DNA of 33,511 nt, from assembly GCA_009193035.1 (NCBI GenBank), contig SWDT01000575.1:1-33511 (forward strand), in the 5' to 3' direction. A program made the position numbers and the translations under genes. Position 1 is the first letter of the stretch. Each line of letters begins with the position of its first letter. The DNA comes from Halicephalobus mephisto. Taxonomy: Eukaryota > Nematoda > Chromadorea > Rhabditida > Panagrolaimidae. The notes under the pieces were generated by a model, which ran no database searches, was not told the origin of the DNA, and was given only the letters and a program-made list of their open reading frames with translations. This document shows, piece by piece, positions 29,997 to 33,511 of this stretch.

Positions 29997-30494
29997 ATGA
30001 CGATTTTCATTTTACACTTAACATCCAACGATTCAACTTTTGAGTATTCATTTCCACAAGAGTTTTTGCACAAGAAGTACAAAACAGGAGTTATAAAATT
30101 GGATCGTTATTTAGAAATTAAGAGTAAAATAAATATAAATCATTCAAATAAAAATGATGGAAATAATGAAAAGAACGAAGGTTATGTTATAGAACTTCAT
30201 AGAGATAATTCAACTTCCTCGAACTTTTACTCAGGTAATACCAATAACATTGACAATATTTTTATAATATGTAATTTAATTGAAGATTGCTATCTTAATA
30301 AAAAAATGTTAAATTCAATTTATAGATTTAGACCTAATGATGAAATAAAAATAGAACCAAAAAATATTATTTGTCATGAAGTAACTAATAGACCAAATAA
30401 AATAAATTTTAAATTGGTAGACATCAATAATAATTTGATTGATTTTAAAACCATTAATATTTTTATTGAATTGGATTTGAAAGAAGTATCATAA
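29997..30494 (+). CDS. Polinton/adintovirus-type capsid-associated protein, intact ORF
   Basis: A single-exon frame of 165 codons plus TAA, with ATG at 29997. The C-terminal third (from about NIFIICNLIEDCYLN through IYRFRPND, EVTNRPNKINF, LVDINNNLIDF to the end) shows the layout of a protein family common in virus-like elements of arthropods, cnidarians and flatworms. There an aromatic-proline segment is followed by a strand pair holding VD..G.LIDF and a closing beta strand. I regard it as a minor-capsid or penton-like beta-rich protein. An Asn/Lys-rich low-complexity insert (about 45-65) shortens the recognisable middle. It is much more AT-rich and Asn/Lys/Ile-rich than the host genes. The only virus-like frame here without a break. 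Confidence 0.55.
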   Translation: MTIFILHLTSNDSTFEYSFPQEFLHKKYKTGVIKLDRYLEIKSKININHSNKNDGNNEKNEGYVIELHRDNSTSSNFYSGNTNNIDNIFIICNLIEDCYLNKKMLNSIYRFRPNDEIKIEPKNIICHEVTNRPNKINFKLVDINNNLIDFKTINIFIELDLKEVS

Positions 30495-30592
30495 ATTTTT
30501 TTATTTTTCTGTATACGCAGGAATTGTCTTGAATCTAGAACCTATTACATTCTTTCCTACCAAAGAATCGACAAATTCTCTATTTTTCTTTG

Positions 30593-30844
30593 TTAATTTT
30601 TTTTTCTAGGTTTTTTTGATGCGACTTTACTTTTATCTTTATTCGACTTTACAATTATTTCATTATCATTATTAATTTCAAGCTGACTCACTTTACAGTC
30701 ATCATTATTATTATTAATTGATGGCTTACTCTCCTCATGACTCTTATCATCATGAACTTTGATCAGCTCGATTTTATTAATACTATTTTCGTCTAATAGT
30801 TTATATTTATTATTTTTTTCAGTCATCGAAAATACTAACACCAT
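30593..30844 (-). CDS. small basic Asn/Lys-rich ORF of the virus-like element
   Basis: 83 codons from ATG 30844 (or 77 from the second ATG, 30826) to TAG/TAA at 30593. It is highly charged, with an Asn run (INNNND) and a strongly basic end (KSKVASKKPRKKN). A small basic protein next to capsid-like genes could condense DNA, but nothing in the sequence identifies a family. Its AT-rich codon use matches the neighbouring virus-like frames, which is the main reason to group it with them. Confidence 0.4.
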   Translation of the reverse strand: MVLVFSMTEKNNKYKLLDENSINKIELIKVHDDKSHEESKPSINNNNDDCKVSQLEINNDNEIIVKSNKDKSKVASKKPRKKN

Positions 30845-31036
30845 TTATTATATTAATTTTCAATTCTAATTTAATGAAAGAGCAGATGGAAATTTAGTTA
30901 AACTTGGCTTTCTTTCAAATTTAAGAGGTTTCATTTCAATATTTCAGTTGGAGTTGATTCTTCGTTTCAATCGAAACTAATTTTCTTCTATTTTGTTTCC
31001 TTTTACTTAAAGAAAACTGTGGTGATACAATGTAAA

Positions 31037-32484
31037 TCAAGATCTAGCAATAAATACATAAATTAGTGTCGAAGCAATTGTTACATAAATTCTCCAGTAT
31101 TTCAACCAATACGATTCAAAGAGGTTATCCAAGTCATTTATTATTTCGTGAGGGATAGCTGAGTTTTGCTCATTTTCCTTCAATTCTACTTCAGCATTGG
31201 ACAACCCCCTCATCTCATTTAGTAATTCTTCTTCGATATCAGTCTTCACATCATTGAAGAAGTGTTCTTTAAAAATTAATTTGCTTTTCAAAAATTGTAA
31301 ATCATATTTATTTATTTCAATATTTTTTAAATTAGAGATATTCTCAGTGTGGAAGCTAATATCATTAGTAATGACACCATCTTTCATATACCAAATTTTA
31401 TCATTATATTTCTTAATTTTAATAGGGATATATCCTTTAATGTCATTTAAGTCGGTAAATTCAATCATGTCATTATTAATTTCTTTACAGAATTAAACTT
31501 CAATAACAATACTTTGTGCTGGATTATCAATTACTTTAACATCAACTGCAGTGCAATTTAAGACTTTTCGAATAAATTTCTTTGGATTCTCCTTCAATAA
31601 TGTTTCTAAAATTTCATTATGATCATTGAACATTTGACAAAAAGTTTCTGTTAAATGTCTTAATTAATTCTTGATATTATTTTCTAGATATTGTAGTTCT
31701 CCTGCTTCTTGAAAAGTTTTAACAGAATTCTGATCTGATCTTTTTTCTCTAACAGATTTTAACGCATAACCTTCTGAGGTTAATTGTAAATTATTTCCAC
31801 AATCAGTCGTGAAGTTATCTATTAAATTTAAAGCTATTTGATAATCATTATTGATCCAAAAATTAGCATTAAAGTAGCCCTTAAGAACTCCAATAGAAAC
31901 GAATTTACAGTTTTGTTTATCATTCACTTCCCAAACCATGAATTCATTTGGTTTAATTTGACATCTCCCCTTTAGATAATTACACTTATTCATATCAACT
32001 AGAACATTAGTATGATGTCTTTGGTTATAATGAGAAAAAACTTTAGTCTCAATTAAAACACAATTCTCTTTCAAATAATACTTAGCTTTGAATAAACTAG
32101 TAAATCTGTTTGGATATTCACTTGTGACCTTGTTGTTGGTGTGAAACGAGTGATCACTTTTTTTCAAGGCTCCAAATTTGCAAAATTTATTTTTTATCAT
32201 TTCCTCACACTCTTTTATACTAATTTCTTTATTATTAACTTCTTTTTCAATTAGATGTTCATATCCAGATTAATCTGTATATAAAGAAACTTCAGTGATA
32301 ACTTTTTTGCATAAATGAGCGTTTGAAATATATTCTATAGTATTCGGTTTAAAGATTTCAAATCTCTTTACTTTTATATTGTCTTTGTAGTTAAAGTTAC
32401 ATTTTGGTAATTGAGGAAATTTAAAATATTGTTTTGGAGAATTATTAGTACTGTAGGCATAAAGATCAACTTTAAACCACGGAC
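31037..32484 (-). pseudogene. envelope-glycoprotein-like gene of a virus-like element, broken by stops
   Basis: One minus-strand register stays coding-like for about 480 codons but is cut by TAA at 32270-32272, 31664-31666 and 31493-31495, before the final TGA at 31037-31039. The upstream part is Cys-containing with spacing like an ectodomain (CNYLKGRC, DKQNC, TTDCGNN). The downstream part ends in WRIYVTIASTLIYVFIARS, a membrane segment with a very short cytosolic end. This layout fits a viral type I membrane glycoprotein or fusogen as carried by Maverick-type elements. The 5' end is lost: composition changes abruptly near 32485, although the frame is open to 32548. Assignment rests on architecture, not a proven homologue. 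It is a decayed copy and should make no full product. Confidence 0.5.
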
Positions 32485-33511
32485 GGCCTAGAGAGAAACG
32501 CCAAAGCTCCGCCCAGTCAGCCGACGCCTGGGAGGTGAGACTAAAGTGTTAGTCAGTCTTTGAGAAAATTCAACTTCAACCTGATCCGAGTTTGATTTCG
32601 GTCAAACGAGGACCCTTTCTCCTTTGTTCTATGCTTATGTTAAGATAAACAAGCTTAATTGCTAATAGTAGGAACCACCAATTTTCCGCCTGATCAAGGA
32701 GCTTCCAAGATGTCTCTCCATCGACATCCAACCAATAACAATCCCTATACTACTTAACCTTACTACATGCTTATCAAAAGCCTCAATTTTATATATAGTT
32801 GAAAAGATTGCTTGAAGTGATTTCCTTATTAGATCATATGTAGCACGTAATTATGTAATATATACTTTTTTAGAAAGTGACTATCTTTTGTAAGAAGAAA
32901 GTTAAAAGTAAACTCAATATAAGAGGGAAGATACCCGCCACGAATTGGCATCTGTTTTGCCGAAAAGGTGCAACTTTTCAGGAACGAAAGTGGATGTCCA
33001 CTTGTTTTTCTGAAAAGTATTGCCATCTCGTAAATTCGGAATCAAGAATCAATATTCAAGATTTATATTCAAAATTTGGAAATTCAGGGGTTGCAGTTCG
33101 CACTTTCATCAAATAAAGACTGATTGGTTTTTCCTGATAGTTCTTTCCTTCAAAGTCTTCAGTTTCTGAGATCAGTACTCTAATTGTTCAGAGAGTACTT
33201 GTCGATAAAAAAGATCTAGAGTACAAAATTTTTTCTTCAGATGATTTGAAGTCTATTGTCAAGGATAAATTTAGTCAGGAAATACATATGTCATTGAAGA
33301 AATGAAGCAGATTTAACAAAATTTGGAGTGATGAAATTTCAAATTTTAAAATGTTTAAAGTATTAAATAAGAACTGTACATTCCTACTTTCGAAATTCAG
33401 AAAAATGAAGTTTCGATGTAATTGAAGAACTTCCACTAGAAGTAATTGATTCTGTGTTACTCTAATTCTTCTGAATTCAAGAATCAAAGAAATCTCTCTT
33501 TCGTGATCTCG
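32485..33511. other. right-hand flank without a supported gene
   Basis: 32485-32640 is GC-richer than the element to its left and may be resumed host DNA. Frames at 32829-33116 on both strands are open (for example an 79-codon plus frame) but lack homology, splice context or a convincing start. A CTTATCA motif lies at about 32772 and a TATATATAG near 32790. Nothing further can be supported before the window ends. Confidence 0.35.

Noticed and set aside
2971..32272. TAA reassigned to an amino acid, since four in-frame TAA codons interrupt otherwise good frames
   Set aside because: ARPC3, SGF11, the kinase and the papain-fold gene all end with TAA at sensible family lengths, and three of the four interruptions are in one decayed element. 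Nonsense mutation in AT-rich DNA is sufficient.

Overview
The window looks like nuclear DNA of an AT-rich invertebrate, most likely a nematode outside the well-studied Caenorhabditis group. The pointers are very short introns (36-60 nt is common) with TTTTCAG or TTTTTAG acceptors, several start codons lying just after an acceptor-like T-rich AG (the pattern of spliced-leader trans-splicing), one tight two-gene operon, a cysteine (not selenocysteine) SELENOK, a CYP13-like P450, a nematode-like DEG/ENaC channel, and convergent genes whose 3' ends nearly touch. Most genes are split into small exons. I joined them by eye from splice signals, reading phase and family resemblance.

Layout. 1-2.8 kb is mostly non-coding, with a diverged direct repeat and some orphan exon-like pieces. 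2.85-4.81 kb (-) is a DEG/ENaC channel interrupted by an in-frame TAA inside its second membrane segment. 6.1-7.3 kb (+) is PDHB (pyruvate dehydrogenase E1 beta). 7.85-9.36 kb (-) is a TMEM68-type acyltransferase and 9.59-10.83 kb (-) is COA1. 11.5-12.0 kb (-) is an SGF11-like SAGA deubiquitinase subunit, divergent from NDUFB11 at 12.18-12.86 kb (+). SELENOK (12.98-13.34 kb, -) converges on NDUFB11, and ABHD14 follows at 13.76-14.93 kb (+). 15-18.2 kb is repeat-rich and almost gene-free. 18.24-19.89 kb (+) is an ERK5-like MAP kinase with a remodelled activation loop. 20.66-22.90 kb (-) is a clan-3 cytochrome P450 with clustered GATA motifs upstream. 24.88-26.21 kb (+) is an operon-like pair, a sesquipedalian-type PH protein followed by ARPC3.

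The right-hand accessory region (about 28.17-32.5 kb) is the most unusual part. It holds decayed pieces that resemble a Polinton/Maverick-type virus-like element: an adenain-like protease relic, a small intact capsid-associated-protein-like ORF, a small basic ORF, and an envelope-glycoprotein-like frame broken by three TAA codons, plus a fragment resembling a second copy. Between these relics sits an intact, intron-containing gene (29.04-29.66 kb, -) for a protein with the His/Asn-Cys signature of a permuted papain (LRAT/PPPDE-like) fold. It is a candidate cargo gene of the element.

Functionally the host genes are mixed. Mitochondrial functions recur (PDHB, COA1, NDUFB11), alongside lipid or ER membrane proteins (TMEM68, SELENOK, P450), chromatin (SGF11), signalling (ERK5-like), and endosome/actin dynamics (PHETA, ARPC3), the last two probably co-transcribed.
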